From Tamarix chinensis (lineage: Eukaryota > Streptophyta > Magnoliopsida > Caryophyllales > Tamaricaceae): a stretch of 64,000 nt of DNA. The stretch's first letter is position 1. Each line of letters opens with the position of its first letter. Positions 1 to 12,447 of this stretch are shown here, piece after piece. The DNA lies in assembly GCA_030549775.1 (NCBI GenBank), contig CM060172.1, positions 9,845,861 through 9,909,860 of the forward strand. The letters are read 5' to 3'. The position numbers and the translations under genes are program-made. The notes under the pieces were generated by a model. It was not told the origin of the DNA, did not search any database, and saw only the letters and a program-made list of their open reading frames with translations.

Positions 1-19
1 CAATATAGATGACAAAACA

Positions 20-300
20 CTTTAAGTCGATTATCCTAACTTTTAACTAAATTGGTAAATATAAATCTCGATCCCCAAGCAATTGCCAGCTATTGGCTCG
101 CATTATGATCTCTGGTATACTTAGATTTAGATTCATATCCCTACAAACTGTCCTCTACTCATCAAAATAGAATTCAAATAATCACAGTGACCACACAGAT
201 GTATTATTAGTATGGTGAAGTACTTGTAAATTAAATTACAAAGAATATGGTACAGGCTCATACTGCAAATTGAGGTTTTTCAATAACATGGAACGAGACA
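20..300 (-). repeat. Fragment of a chromovirus LTR family (related to 30247-33696 and 55056-58026)
   Basis: Short blocks match, in the same order, the stretches near 30590-30850 and 55420-55660: CCCCAAGCAATTGCC, ACAGTGACCACACA, TATTAGTATGGTGAAGTAC and GGCTCATACTGCA. The order places it near the 3' end of a reversed LTR. It is strongly diverged and both borders are unclear. The match is by eye only. Confidence 0.45.
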
Positions 301-1874
301 TGATTAAAAATCAAAACACTAAAGATCAATATGATATAGCAAAGTATGTAAAACACACCAAACCACTCATCTATGAATTTGTATTCACAAGCCACTAGGG
401 TAATTTCAAATAATATCATTATCTTTATTAGGGACTAGGGAAGGACTGCAATGCCACCACTACTACACGCTAGTGCCAAATGCTGATCGCACTTGGTATC
501 CAAGGTGAGAAGGCATATGCTTAATTTCAAGTCTACAACACCCTAACTCATCTATAGGGAAAAATTCACCAAGACGTGAACATTTAGGATTTAATCAAAC
601 TAGCATTTGTGAAATTTCAAGATGCAATTGAAAGAACAATCATAATATAAGAATAATTGGGGAAACACTAGTGATATTTTTACATACATAACTATTTATT
701 ATAAAGATAATTAAGCAATCATCATAATATCACTCAATACACAACTATTTGAATTACATAAAAGAATACTAGAAGAGAGGGTTTGGATAGGCTTGACGGT
801 TTACATTCATCACCAGAGTTACATACACAATCTATTTATAGGAGTATGTTGCCCAACATAAGAACAATGAAAAAAAATAGAAAAAACACAAACTACATTA
901 ATAAACACAGGTGCCTTGTGTTTTTACTAGAACTCTCAACTTTTTCCAAATAATGCAAAACCAAGGTGCACCAAGAAACATGGGTTGTATTAATTAACAT
1001 GGGCTCCTCTTGTTCTCTCCCTTGGCCTCTATTTTAGTCCAAACTCTTTGAAACACATTTATACAACAAATTACACACATAAATACAATTCATGATCTCA
1101 TAATCTCCTCCTTGATGCAGTATTTATAATAAAAAGCAATAGGATCACAAACCTATGGGTTCAAAGAGTCACTCAAAGCAAATGAACACAAGCAAGTAGG
1201 ATTCATTAGTGCACACAATGTATCAACACTAGAAGAAACTCCTCATATTATCTTAGCCTCATGAGCTAACACTCTAAGCAAAACAACATTATTAGCTCTT
1301 GTTATAACTAGTATAGGTATTTTCTAAACTAATACCTTTGAGCTTAGGGGCTGCTAACTCAAAAGAATGAAGGTAAATGAAAAGGCCTTTTAACATACTC
1401 ATCTTCTTTGTTTTCCCACCTAATACCACTCTAGTTTGGTCTACCTTACTATGTAGGGACGGTTGATTACTCCCAATCGCACAATACTCTCCCCCTTTTC
1501 CTCCTCCCTAGTTCTACTTTTATAAATATATGGAGTCTTGTACCCATTTTGGGGATCAAAATTTTAAAATACGACTAACTCACTTTTACTCTCTTCTATA
1601 TCCTTTGAATTTTCCCTTAGAACTTATCACCTTACATAACATCCCAAAATTTTATTTATTAAGAATCCCTCGATTCACAAATCACAAACAACAATAGGCA
1701 TCATATATGGAGACTGAATAAAAAGCCATGTCTCTCATCTAATCTTCTAATAGGTTAATCCTACTACTATTGATCCTTCTGAAGAGGAGAATCTAGTCAT
1801 TATCTCTCAACTATAAGCTATTAACACTGAACACTCTAAAGAGGAGAAAGTTGTTAACATTGGTCTTAAACATG
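301..1874 (+). other. Unassigned AT-rich region upstream of a disrupted gypsy gag
   Basis: No open reading frame of note and no clear repeat. A TATA-like TATAAATATA lies at 1521-1530. The last ~170 bases read on across the CACTA insertion into 14762 onward, and patchy plus-strand coding suggests a gag leader or gag N-terminus. This region is probably the 5' LTR and/or leader of the same Tat-like element whose gag is at 14880-16276, but no LTR border could be fixed. Confidence 0.3.
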
Positions 1875-2115
1875 CACTACTATGAAAACAGAAAATAATA
1901 ACGGGACATTAATAACGTTGGTTCAAAACCGTCATCAAAAGCGTGAAAATTAATGTGCAAGATAGTTTTAATAACGGTTATAGTTAACAACCGTTATTAA
2001 AAGGGCAATGTTAAAATTTACACGGAATTTTTAATAACGGTTCATACAAGAACCGTTGTCAAAAGTTTCAAAGTTTTAATAACGGTTCTTATAAGAACCA
2101 TTATTAAAACCCCAA
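1875..2115. repeat. 5' terminal and subterminal repeats of the CACTA element
   Basis: After CACTACTATGAAAAC come repeated units in which TTTTAATAACGGTT is followed within a few bases by its near-complement AACCGTTATTAAAA, so each unit is itself a palindrome of about 34 bp. Units sit near 1905, 1965, 2028 and 2073. In this superfamily such subterminal repeats bind the transposase; that role is inferred here. Confidence 0.85.
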
Positions 2116-2954
2116 ATCTACCTTTTATTTCGTTCAGTTTTGTTTCATGCCAAAAATTTCAGACTCTCTGCAGCTTCCCTCTCTTACTCTCTTTCCCTTG
2201 CAAACCCTTGCACCACCACACCCACCACCATTCCGGCTCCTTAGAAGTAAGGGAAACCCTCGCACCGCCAACTCTCCACCACCCCTCTGCCATTGTTGGC
2301 TTTGCATATGCGTGTTGTCATTCTTGCGAACCTAGCTAGCACTTGTACCTTCATCCTCCGCCATGTTTGGAGGTCGTTGCCGCTCTCAACTTGCTCGTTA
2401 CCAGTTTCTTGCATGCCGCCACTCCCTTTACGTATGTGTTTGTTCTTTCCTCGTAGCTTTGTCTCTACTGATATATATATATATGCATGCATGTTGCTAC
2501 AGGGTTGCGTTTGTTTGTTATTGCAAAATTGCAGTTTTTTGTTCAAAAATGTGTTATTGAATGTGTTGGTGAAAAATGTTGCTGTTCCTTTTTGAATTTG
2601 TTGCATTACTGTTATATATTAACAAATATAGATTTTTGCCGAGACCTTTAAATATATATATATAACATGCATGAGAGTGTAGAATTATATATATATGAAG
2701 CTAGAGAAATAAAAGAATTTAAATTATTAATAATTTCAATCATCATAAAAACTATATATATATACACATTTTCATTAATAAGTGTAGGACATGCACTAGC
2801 TATAAGATATAGGAAATATCATATAATGAAATGAAAATATATTTTACATATGCACATCAATAAATGAAAATTTCAATTAGAGATGCATATGTTAATGATT
2901 GTTATTTGATGAGGATTAAATAGATATAGAAAATAAGGAATATATAAAAGTGAA

Positions 2955-2959
2955 TAATG

Positions 2960-3019
<60 letters not shown>

Positions 3020-3410
3020 GGATTTATATATTAGGATTTAATTATAGTTAGCTAGGTTTAGGATTAGGGTTTTATGAGGTTTTGGGTTAGGTTTTATTAT
3101 AATGAAGATGTGTTAGGGTTAGGTTAGGGTTTATCGATTATTATACTAAATATAAAAGTGAAAAATTAAATAAATAGGTATAATTGTGTATACTAATAAT
3201 AATAATAATTACTATTATTATTATTATATAGGATTTATTAGGGTTTAATTATAGTTAGCTAGGTTTAGGATCATTATCTTATGAGGTTTAGTGTTAGTTT
3301 TTATTATAATTTATTAGGGTTAATTAGGGTTAGGGTTTATCGTTTATTATACTAAATATAAAAGTAAAAAATTAAATAGAGAGGAATAATTATGTATAAT
3401 AATAATAATA
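2955..3410. repeat. (AAT)n microsatellite followed by a ~200-bp tandem duplication
   Basis: An uninterrupted run of AAT lies at about 2957-3019. Then a unit beginning TATAGGATTTATTAGGG and containing TTAGCTAGGTTTAGGAT occurs twice (about 3019-3215 and 3226-3410), with each copy ending TACTAAATATAAAAGT and an AAT tract. GTTAGGG-type motifs inside look telomere-like but are too few and irregular to be telomeric. An (AT)n run follows at 3450-3472. Confidence 0.75.
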
Positions 3411-3441
3411 ATATAGGATTTATTAGGTTTTACTATATATG

Positions 3442-3474
<33 letters not shown>

Positions 3475-4171
3475 TATTAATATCTACTTGATTTTACTAT
3501 GCGTAGCTTGAACGATTTGATGATAGTTTGATGTTTAGCTGGTTTGTTAAATATATAACTAAAGATTATGTCCTTATTTTATATAGTTTGATGTTGTTAG
3601 CTTTACATAGTTGGTTAAGATCTGGTAGAATATATTTATGATTTGTCTAGCTAGTTGAAGATCAGTTTACATATTCTGTAATTTAGATCCTTTTGAGAAC
3701 AACCTTGATGATAAGATTTAGTGGTTCTCATTTGTAGGTAGTGAGATGACATACCCTCCACCGTATTTTCATATGGTGCCACATACAGATGTACGGACTC
3801 ATGTGATATGGTTATATGACGAGCTATGTCATTTATACATGAGTGACTCATCCTATCACCCCTTCCATTTTAGATCGTATCACCTTCTGTTGACCCTACC
3901 TTAGATAGAGCCATGGGCGTTGGCTACGTCTACTTTTTTGCAGTGGTTTTTCTACCACACTGATGCACCACACCCGAGATTTATTGAGGGTGAGGTCTTT
4001 ACTAGAGAGTATGATAGGATATCGAGAGAACTTATGGTCATCGATGATGAGTGGAGGTTTCGTAATAGCTTGCTGTAACACCCCAACATTCACTAATTTT
4101 TTTTTCTTAAAAGCGGAAGCAATTAAATTAGAAGTACTTAAAACCCGTGAATTCTGGAAATGTTACCGCCA

Positions 4172-4219
4172 CACTTAGTACCAGACCGGTTCTCTCCGAC
4201 CGTTCCAGTACCAAGTGCT
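4172..4219 (-). other. Inverted repeat near LTR 3' end
   Basis: CACTTAGTACC at 4172-4182 faces AGTACCAAGTG at 4209-4219, about 98 bp inside the LTR end. It is the reverse-oriented counterpart of the motif at 23219-23264. Confidence 0.75.
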
Positions 4220-4539
4220 AAGGCTAAGAAAAGAAATAATCAATACAATCCAATTTCCAAATAAGCATTAAACGGTTGTAACACAAAATCAGAGTACGCA
4301 TCAAGAAATGTAATTCATTTCCAAAAGAGAATTAAACTTACAACCGATAAAAGGTTCATTAAAAACTCAATCGAGTAATGAATCAGAAAATGGTAAATAT
4401 TATACCAAAGAAATAACAAAAGGAATGAAATCGCGTAAAGAATGAATACGGCCACAACACTCTCGAACTTCGAGCCAAACACGCTCAACACTCAGCCCCA
4501 ACTGATATCTCGCCCACCTGCACAAATCAGAAGGGCATA

Positions 4540-4610
4540 CTACTCGTGGGAATGAGCAGCACCCATAAAAAGGGTGATCAGTACGCTACGTACTGAGTAA
4601 GGTAACCAAG
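4540..4610 (-). other. Conserved LTR block with CACCCAT...GGGTG stem
   Basis: CTCGTGGGAATGAGCAGCAC followed by CCATAAAAAGGGTGATC and a TACGCTACGTACTGAGTAA sequence. The same block recurs at 16684-16745 (minus), 52135-52195 (plus) and 54607-54665 (plus). ACCC and GGGT can pair around the A-rich loop. Confidence 0.65.
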
Positions 4611-4795
4611 CACTAAGGCCAACACGTAAGCTCATAAACCATGCATAAGAATAAAAGATCATAACCATGATAACATAATTCATGTGATCATCCAAGTAAA
4701 AGTATAAAGGCCCATGAATAATTTGGATTAATCACTTAATTAATCTCTTATCAGAATCTGATTCACACCATGCCTTTTATCAATCCATGTAAGTA

Positions 4796-5155
4796 CAGGA
4801 ACACCCCACTATTATTGCCGGTGGGCCGGTCACTTGCGGGACAAAGTCCACACCACTATTATTCGCCGGTGGACCGGTCACTTGCGGGACAAAGTGCACA
4901 CCACTATTATTTGCCGGTGGACCGGTCTGGCTCCTGCTCACATAGGGTTCCACTGTAAGTAATTAATATCTTTTAAGTGTCTTTAACAAACTCGGGTTCG
5001 TTTTTATTGAGCTCGAGTCCCCCACTATTATTCGCCGGTGGACCGGACACTTGCGGGACAAAGTCCACACCACTATTATTTGCCGGTGGACCGGTCTCAC
5101 ATAGGGTAATAACCCTAACCACTATTCCTAACCGGTGGATCGGTTGGACCCGGCT
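4796..5155 (-). repeat. CCGG hairpin array of solo LTR copy 1
   Basis: Five units of the type CACTATTATTCGCCGGTGG + ACCGG, most followed by CACTTGCGGGACAAAGT. The unit is an imperfect palindrome around GCCGGTGGACCGG. Homologous arrays occur at the same relative place in the other giant LTRs. Confidence 0.8.
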
Positions 5156-5689
5156 CAATAATCTTTCGCTTTAAGTGATTAATATCTTAAATATTTTATT
5201 CAAAGATTTCACCCTGGTCATGCATGAATCAACACACATCACAAATCACAATTACCCTTTAATCACCAAATATACTTGATACGACAAAACCCTAAGCAGT
5301 TGCACCAAACCCTAATTATCCACACGAACCCTAGCTCGGTTTCCTACGTACCCATATAATTTTCCACGCACTATTTTCCCTTCAAATGTTTGATCACTCA
5401 AAACAACACTTACATTATTTTCCTCAAATCCCAAATCAGCGTTCCATACATAAACTTCACTCTCATACAAACTTTACACCTCCCATGCAATTATTAACTT
5501 CCATACAAACCCTAATACCACCATACCACCATTAACCATTATGCAAAACCCAAAATCTCATCATACAAAACCCTAGATTCAAACCATATACAACCCAAAG
5601 ATTCATTCACACAAATCCCTAAATTCAATCCATACCAACACAAAGATTCAAATCATATAAAACCCAAAGATTTTTCCACATAATACAAT

Positions 5690-6000
5690 TGATTAGATTC
5701 TCCCCTTTCATAACCACAAATTATATTCTCCCATACAAGACTATAAGTTAGATTCTCCCACATAAAACCATAAATTAGAATCTCCCATACAAGACTATAA
5801 GTTAGATTCTCCCACATACAATCACAAATTAGAATCTCCCAAGCAAAACCATAAATTAGGTTCTCCCAAATAACGTCTTAAATTAGATTCTCCCAAATAA
5901 CGTCTTAAATTAGATTCTCCCAAACAAACAATAATTCGATTCTCCCATATAACATCATAAATTACATTCTTCCAAATAAGACCATGCATTAGATTATTCC
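5690..6000 (-). repeat. Minisatellite of solo LTR copy 1
   Basis: About ten units of roughly 26 bp built on TTAGATTCTCCCA plus a variable spacer (CATAAAACCATAAA, CATACAAGACTATAAG, AATAACGTCTTAAA). Confidence 0.75.
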
Positions 6001-6278
6001 TTATAAATTCATAAAATTAGGTCAACTCACTTCCCTTAGTCAAATTCTTTCCCCATCCTCCTTTTTCATCCTTTCTCCCACATAAAATCATATCAACATC
6101 CTCACATGCATGTCTTACAAGGTCATACACAAATAATACACATGCCATACGAAAACATACTTCAACTCCACGTCATATCATCCACGTTATATCACATACA
6201 GAATGATCATAATAATACATAGGATACATAGCATGCGAAACACATAATGCCCATAAGCACATAAAAGGCCTTAGCACC

Positions 6279-6346
6279 CCTTACCTGAAACGACACCGGT
6301 CTTGGAGCACGTTTCTACGCCTCCTTAAGGCTTTGACCAATTAATA
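6279..6346 (-). other. Splice-like leader block of solo LTR copy 1
   Basis: Read on the minus strand, TCAAAGCCTTAAGGAGGCGT is followed by AACGTGCTCCAAGACCGG and then CAG|GTAAGG at 6284-6279. The core is shared with 20653-20714 and 50656-50717. Unlike those, no AG acceptor is evident upstream. Confidence 0.55.
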
Positions 6347-7542
6347 ACATACTAATAAAATAACCTTAACAAAATTCTAACTTTGCTAAAGACATAAAAA
6401 TAATAGAGATATTATAAACCTTGATAATATAGGGTCAAAGATTTTACCCTAATGATAATAATGATACTAATATAATAATATCAAGGATAATAAAACTAAT
6501 ATCAATGAGAATATAAATAATAACAATAATAACAATAATACTAATAATAATAATAATAATAATAATATGCTTTAAAATAACTAAAGACTTACCATTTATT
6601 TAATATTAATAATAAAATTAATAACATATATAATAATATTAAAATAATAAAGATAATGATAATATTATTATCAATGGTTATAAGAACAGTAGAAATAATA
6701 ATACTCAAATAAATAAGTGCAAATGTTAATACAAAGTTAGGGCCTAAGATTTTTCAGAATAAATAATAAAACGTTAATAATACTTATTCTAATAATTATA
6801 ATATTAATAATAATAATAAGAAGAAGAATGATAATAATCCCATAATAATTCAATTAATAACTTAAACTTCGAAACTAACAATAAAATTATTTTATTATCA
6901 CTCTCCACCCTGCAAGTACAATTCAGCATAAAATTTCTCATCAAATAATAATAAAACATATTAAGAATATAAATATTAAGAATAATAATAATGGTAATTA
7001 TATGCAAATAATTGAAATAAATTAAATCAAGGCTTATAATAATATGGAAAATGGTTGAGAGGGTCTAGGGTTCAACCTTAAGCTGGTGGGGATAGGTGGC
7101 ACCGGCGGTGGTTCACAGCGGCGGCGGCGGTGGCCGAAAAATTAGAAGAAAAGAGGGAAAGATGGATGTTGGAAAAAAGATAGGGAGAATTGAGGTGATA
7201 TAAGAGGTGTTTATTGTTGCCCAAGAGGAGAGGGACAAAATGATGGTGGTGGTGCAGCCAAAGGTGGCGGCGCACGGCGGTGGAAGGCGGTTTAAGGCTT
7301 CGGGTTCAAAATTCCGGCGAAACGAGCATCCAACTTTACATAATTATTGAGGCTCATACAAGAAGAATCGAGAGGTGAAAATGGTTTAGTTAATTAGATG
7401 AACTTTCAGGGAAGAGAATGGAATGTTTCGGTGGCGCTGAGGTTGGCTAACGGCGGCGGAAGAGGCGTCTGAAGTCGCGGTGGCCGTCACTTGAGCTGAG
7501 GGTTTCGGGGAAGAACCAACTCCAAAAACTCATACAATCTAG

Positions 7543-7552
7543 CTATTTATAG
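7543..7552 (-). promoter_or_regulatory. LTR TATA box, copy 1
   Basis: CTATAAATAG on the minus strand, about 1.06 kb inside the LTR start at 8608. The position matches TATA boxes in sister LTRs (19144-19158 and 24713-24726). Confidence 0.6.
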
Positions 7553-9133
7553 ATTGTAGATGGTATAATAGGATTTTGGGGGTCGGCAGGAAGTTATGGG
7601 TTGTAAGAATTTGGGCAGCCGGCGGCGGAAAACGGTCGACCAACGTTTGGTTTGCTTCGACGGTTCACGAGGTTGGGGAGAAGAAACGGGCGAGACATAA
7701 CGTCGAATAATTATTCCAATTTATTCCTGGAGTTAAGAGGAAGGCAATGAGACAAGAAACGGCCGGTATTATTCATCGTAACCGGAGATGCCATTGACGG
7801 AGTCGAAGGTGCAGCAGCATCGACGGAGGAGGAAGGAGGAAGAAGGAAGAAGGAAGGGAGGCAGACCGGTCGGCCAGGGAAAAGAAAAGAAAAAGGGAGA
7901 ACCGGGCGGTCGGGCTCGGGTCGAAGGGGTCATTAAATGAAACGGTGAGTTTCGGTGGTAAAGAAGGCAAAACGCGGCGCGGCACAGGGCGGAAGGAGGA
8001 CGCGCGGGCGCGGGCTGGGCCGAGGGAAAGAAAGAAGGGGAAAAAGATTGGGCCGCGGGAGAGGGCAGCCCAACCAGGGAAAAAGAAGAGGAAAAAGAAA
8101 AAGAAGAAAAAGAAAGAAAAAGAAAAGGAAAAAGGAAGAAAGAAAAAGAAAAAGGGAAAAAGGAAAGGAGAAAAATAATTAGGTTAGGGTCAATTAAATT
8201 AATCTGAATATTTAGAATATTTTAAAAATATAATATTTAAATAAAATAATATTTAAATCCCTTTTTAGGCTAAATTAGGATATTTAAAATATTTTCCATA
8301 AATTCCATTTTATTTAGCAAAACACCCTAATTTTCTTCCATTAATTTTTTTATAAAATTAACATTAATTTGAAACTATTTTCTCCTCATTATTTTATATA
8401 AAATAATTTATTTAGTTAATTTCTAAAATAAAATCCTTAATTAGCTAAAATACCCAATTTCTCTTAATTAACATACTTATAAATTTATTCTTGATTTTTC
8501 CTAATTAATTTCCTTTTATTTTAATTAAAATAATTTATTTAATTAATCTTTATGACAAAACCTCATTTAAATATAATATTTAGAATTAGAAATTTTCGGG
8601 GCATTTCACTTGCCTCGGAGTATCCACCCCGGTTACCCTAGAGTATTCGTGAGTAGACTCTCTTGCGATGATGTCAGGGATTAGATGATATATTGTGATG
8701 AGTGAACTTTCAGAGTTATAGTTTTTAGTCGGGCTCGACGAGGCTACCGGGGGATTTAGTTTTAGGGATATGAGTTTTTGTTTTTTAGGTATTTGGGTTG
8801 TAGCAACATTTTGATGCATATAGTGCTGCTATTGCTTAAATCCTGTAGTATGTATATCTTTTGTAATTTGAACTATTGTACAATGTTTTGCTATGTATGT
8901 ATGTATATATACATATATATATGAACTCTTTCTAAGTATGAGCAGTTTCATTGATCAACATTAATATCTTTTTGGAAACATGTTAGCATGATTCATATAT
9001 ATATATATAGAATAACATGATACATTTGAGATTAATTATTTCTAAGCATGAGCAATTTGCGAATTAATAAACTTATAATTCAATTGATTTTTAATAATTA
9101 CTTTCGCGTGGGATATATCTAGATTCAGAAAAT

Positions 9134-10420
9134 ATGGATCGAAAATGGTTGTCTGCAAATCGTCTGTCTAGAGAATATTACAACGGAGTGGAGTTTTTCA
9201 TCAAGTTTACAGTTGAACATGCTCGGGACTCTAGTAGAATAGTCTGTCCTTGTTTGAAGTGTGCTTATATTCAGCATGTCAACGCTAATGATTTGAGAGA
9301 TCATTTGTTTGTGTATGGAATTGATACAAGTTACACTTGTTGGATATGGCATGGGGAAACAGAGTCTAAATATGATAATGACGATGTTAGGAGGGATAGT
9401 AGTGGATCGTCATTTGATAACTATGAGGGACATTCATTAGAGGAGATGACTTAAAAGGTTGAGAAAATTGTTCAGGATTGTCCAAAAATGTTTGAGAAGT
9501 TATTGAATGACTTGGAGAAACCTTTGTACGATAATTGTAAGACTTTTACGTGATTATCCGATACTTTAAGGTTGTACAAATTAATAGCATGTAACAGATG
9601 GAGTGATAAGAGTTTCACAGAATTATTATCACTTGTGAAGGATATGCTTCCTAATGACAACTTTCTACCCTATCGTACCTATGAAGCGAAGAAGATTCTA
9701 TCCTCTATAGGCATGAGTTATGAGAAGATATATGCATGCCCTAATGATTGTATTTTATATCGCAATGACAATGCATCTTTGGATAGTTGTGCTAATCTTG
9801 AATGCAAAGCACCACGATACAAGAAGAACAAGGTGCTCGCTAAGGTGTTATGGTATTTTCCTATAATACCAAGATTAAGGCGGATGTTTAATGATGTTGA
9901 AGATGCCAAGAACCTAAGATGGCATCCTGATGAGAGGATAGATGACAGCTTCTTAGACATCCATCTGACTCTCCACGATAGATGACGATTGATGGCTTGT
10001 TTCCTGAATTCGGTAAAGAAGCAAGAAATTTGCGCCTTGCACTTTCTACGGATGGAATGAATCTGCACAATCAAGGCACCTACAGTTTATGGCTGGTGAT
10101 TTTGGTTATATACAATCTACCTCTGTGGCTCTATATGAAACACAAGTATATGATGTTATCTTTACTCATTTCGGGGCCAAACCAACCTGGGAATGATATT
10201 GATGTTTATTTGGCACCTTTGATTGATGATGTGAAGTTCTTATAGGATATGGGCATTGAAGTATTTGATGCATATAGTGAAGAAAATTTCACTTTGAGAA
10301 CAATGTTATGTACTATAAATGATTTTCCGGCATATGGCCACTTGTCAGGTTATAGTGTGAAAGGCCATTATGCATGTACGATATGTGAGGGGGAAAAAGA
10401 AGGAAAAGAAGGCAATGAGG
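9134..10420 (+). pseudogene. tnp2: CACTA transposase TNP2, N-terminal half, broken
   Basis: The ATG at 9134 starts a transposase-associated domain (MDRKWLSANRLSREYYNGV; conserved Cys pair in VCPCLKC; WIWHGE). TNP2 motifs follow: RWSDKSFTELLSLVKDMLP, YEKIYACPNDCILYR, the NLRLALSTDGMN block, PGNDIDVYLAPLI, and INDFPAYGHLSGYSVKGHYA with CTIC. Breaks: TAA at 9452, TGA at 9551, a frame change near 9980 and TAG at 10243. The match stops just after the CTIC motif; the remainder expected in TNP2, including the rest of the DDE-type catalytic domain, is absent. A splice-donor-like GTAATA starts at 10421. It would have cut and joined CACTA ends; this copy cannot. Confidence 0.9.
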
Positions 10421-10576
10421 GTAATAATATTGTAATATATGATATGTGTGTTGGGTTTTTTAAATGCATTTTTCAACCTTCATGATAGGATATTTATTGT
10501 ATCGATAATATAATGGTACATTATGCTCAATACATAACATTCTAACATAATTTGGTTATTGATTTTTTGTAGAGAT

Positions 10577-12318
10577 ATGGCCAACAAAAATATTGATAGG
10601 GACAACAATGATGAAGAAGGGAAAAGATGACCTACGATTATGAGAATCATCACAGATATGAGGAATAAAGGAGAACTAGTCGAGCTGGGATGGAATACTT
10701 ACAGTCTTCCCATTAGCCCTTATGGAAACATGTTCTTGACTTACATTTCACTTGTGACTCGTAACCGTGTTCCTATCTCCTATAATAATTGGAAGCAGGT
10801 TTTTGTATATTTGGTAGGAAATCACGGTAAATATACTATTTTATGTAATCATTTTTGTATGTCAAATGTTATTAATTTTAATACATTAATATCAGTATAC
10901 ATTTATATGTATTATTTTGCATAGAGTGTTTAATGTGCTAGAGAGTAGGAAGAAATGACTTCTTAGACATTGTGGGGAGTGTCTAAGAAATTTTAGGTCA
11001 TATTTAGCTTGTAGGAAAATGTACAGAAAGAGGGATGGTTCTCTATGGCAGAATCTACCCAAACGATACGGTTTCACTGATGAAGAAAATTGGAACCAAT
11101 TTATTGCATATCATCTTACGGGTGATTTTAAGGTATTTGTTAGATAATAATTAAACTTTTTGTATCGATCCTAGTATTGTGCATAATATTAAAATAACCA
11201 TGTCACTATGTTTTGTCTTGTCACATAGGAAAAAAGTGCCAAAAATAAAGACATTGCGAAGTAGAATAAATATCGGCATAATATGGCTCGCAAAGGGTAT
11301 GCAGGCCTTGAAGAGGAGTTGGTATGCATTTTGTGATTCATCTATTTACATATATTGACGAATTTTATAATATTGGTACATTATAATAATATTTTTTGAT
11401 TTATAGCTCCTAGCTCAAGACTTAGACCCATGTACCTCGTCCATCAATATTGGTACATTATGGAAGAAGACTAGAGTAACAAGAGATGGATATATTAATG
11501 AAGATATAGATGTTGTAGCTGAAAAAATTGTAAGTTTATAGATACCTATAACCCTGCATAGTTTTCTTTTAGAAAACTATTATATTATGCTTATTCCTAT
11601 AAGCTAAATTTACATATATTATATACATTACAGGACGAACTTCAAGCGTCAGATGGTGAGGAGGGGATCGACCAATATAACATTGTGTCACAGGCTACAG
11701 GAATTGTAGAATACTCTAGAAGGCACAGGGGTCTTGGATTAGGTGTTACGAGAACGAGCGTATGTGGTCGATCTCGTGGTTCTCGTAGCACTAATGAGCA
11801 AGTCATCATCCTCACCCAGAAATTGAACGTGGCATTTGAACGAATGGAAATAATGGAGCAAGAGTTGTCATTTATTAAATCTCAATGGTATAAGCCATCC
11901 GATTCAGTCAACCATGATCAGCTTCACACACCTAATGTAAATAGCATCAGAGACAGTTGTGAAGCCGATGCACGTATTTCTTCTCTTCCCGAGGTAAGCA
12001 TTACAAACTATGAATTGTTAATAAATGTATTCGGTGTCATAAATAATTAATAATGTGTAATATTTCGTTTAGGGTTTGCATAAATGTGACTTGTTAGCGA
12101 ATGACCTTTCAACTCTTTTGGCGAAAGGAAGGGTCCACATCAGTCATAGTACCCAAACGCAAACTATCAATAGGTACAACTTAGCCCTAAATACAAGGTC
12201 GGTGAGCATTGACACTCCAATCATTGGCAGTGCGCCCTTGCCTTGTTATAAAGAGGGCAATGAGACAACCACGGTGCTAGAAGCTCATGGAAGCTTCGTG
12301 TCTTGGCCTGCGGATTAG
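10577..12318 (+). pseudogene. CACTA second-gene product (En/Spm-like plant transposase domain), broken
   Basis: ATG at 10577 follows a TTTTTGTAG acceptor. Recognisable pieces, separated by introns, are a segment with ITDMRNKGELVELGWNTYS and SLVTRNRVPISYNNWKQV (10640-10800), KRYGFTDEENWNQFIAYHL (11058-11115), MARKGYAGLEEEL (11283-11320), INIGTLWKKTRVTRDGYINE (11444-11503), a Gly/Arg/Ser-rich stretch and a coiled-coil-like EQVIILTQKLNVAFERMEI segment (11797-11850). This is the pattern of the plant En/Spm-associated transposase family found next to TNP2 in CACTA elements. Stops at TGA 10628, TAG 11262 and TAG 12316 break it. It lies between tnp2 and the protease, same strand. Confidence 0.8.
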
Positions 12319-12447
12319 ATACATCTCACTACTGAAGAGGAATTGACATTCGACATCTTCATTAGATCTTGTTTAGTAGTTACACTATTTATACCTTTTT
12401 CATATATATATTCTCAATACATATTTTGTTTATTATTATCAATTAAG

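Larger units (their letters stand above)
4074..8608 (-). mobile_element. Solo LTR, 4,535 bp, giant-LTR chromovirus family (copy 1)
   Basis: On the plus strand it begins TGTAACACCCC and ends GGGGCATTTCA, so it is a TG...CA LTR in minus orientation. It is flanked on both sides by CTTGC (4069-4073 and 8609-8613), a perfect 5-bp target duplication. There is no primer-binding site, gag or pol, so this is a single LTR left by recombination between the two LTRs of an element. In its own orientation it has an AT-rich start, a pyrimidine-rich tract (complement of 7800-8180), a TATA box (7543-7552), a splice-like block (6285-6346), a minisatellite (5690-6000), a CCGG hairpin array (4796-5155) and a terminal inverted repeat (4172-4219). 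Confidence 0.93.
3746..8684 (+). pseudogene. Unassigned CACTA-borne ORF, split by a solo LTR
   Basis: A reading frame opens with ATG at 3746, just after an intron-like acceptor (TTTGTAG, 3731-3737). It starts MTYPPPYFHMVPHTDVRT, hits TAG at 3902-3904, then continues in the same frame to 4073. There the 4.5-kb LTR is inserted. After the LTR and one copy of the duplicated CTTGC, the same frame resumes at 8614 and ends at TAG 8682-8684. Total about 132 codons, rich in aromatic residues and His. I do not recognise a family. It may be the first gene of the CACTA element or a captured host fragment; expression is not implied. Confidence 0.45.

Noticed and set aside
3040..3345. Telomere-like GTTAGGG motifs
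   Set aside because: Few, irregular and embedded in a duplicated AT-rich unit inside the CACTA element; not an array.
7945..8182. Lys/Arg-rich frames of 75-77 codons
   Set aside because: Purine-rich LTR tract read on the wrong strand for the LTR.
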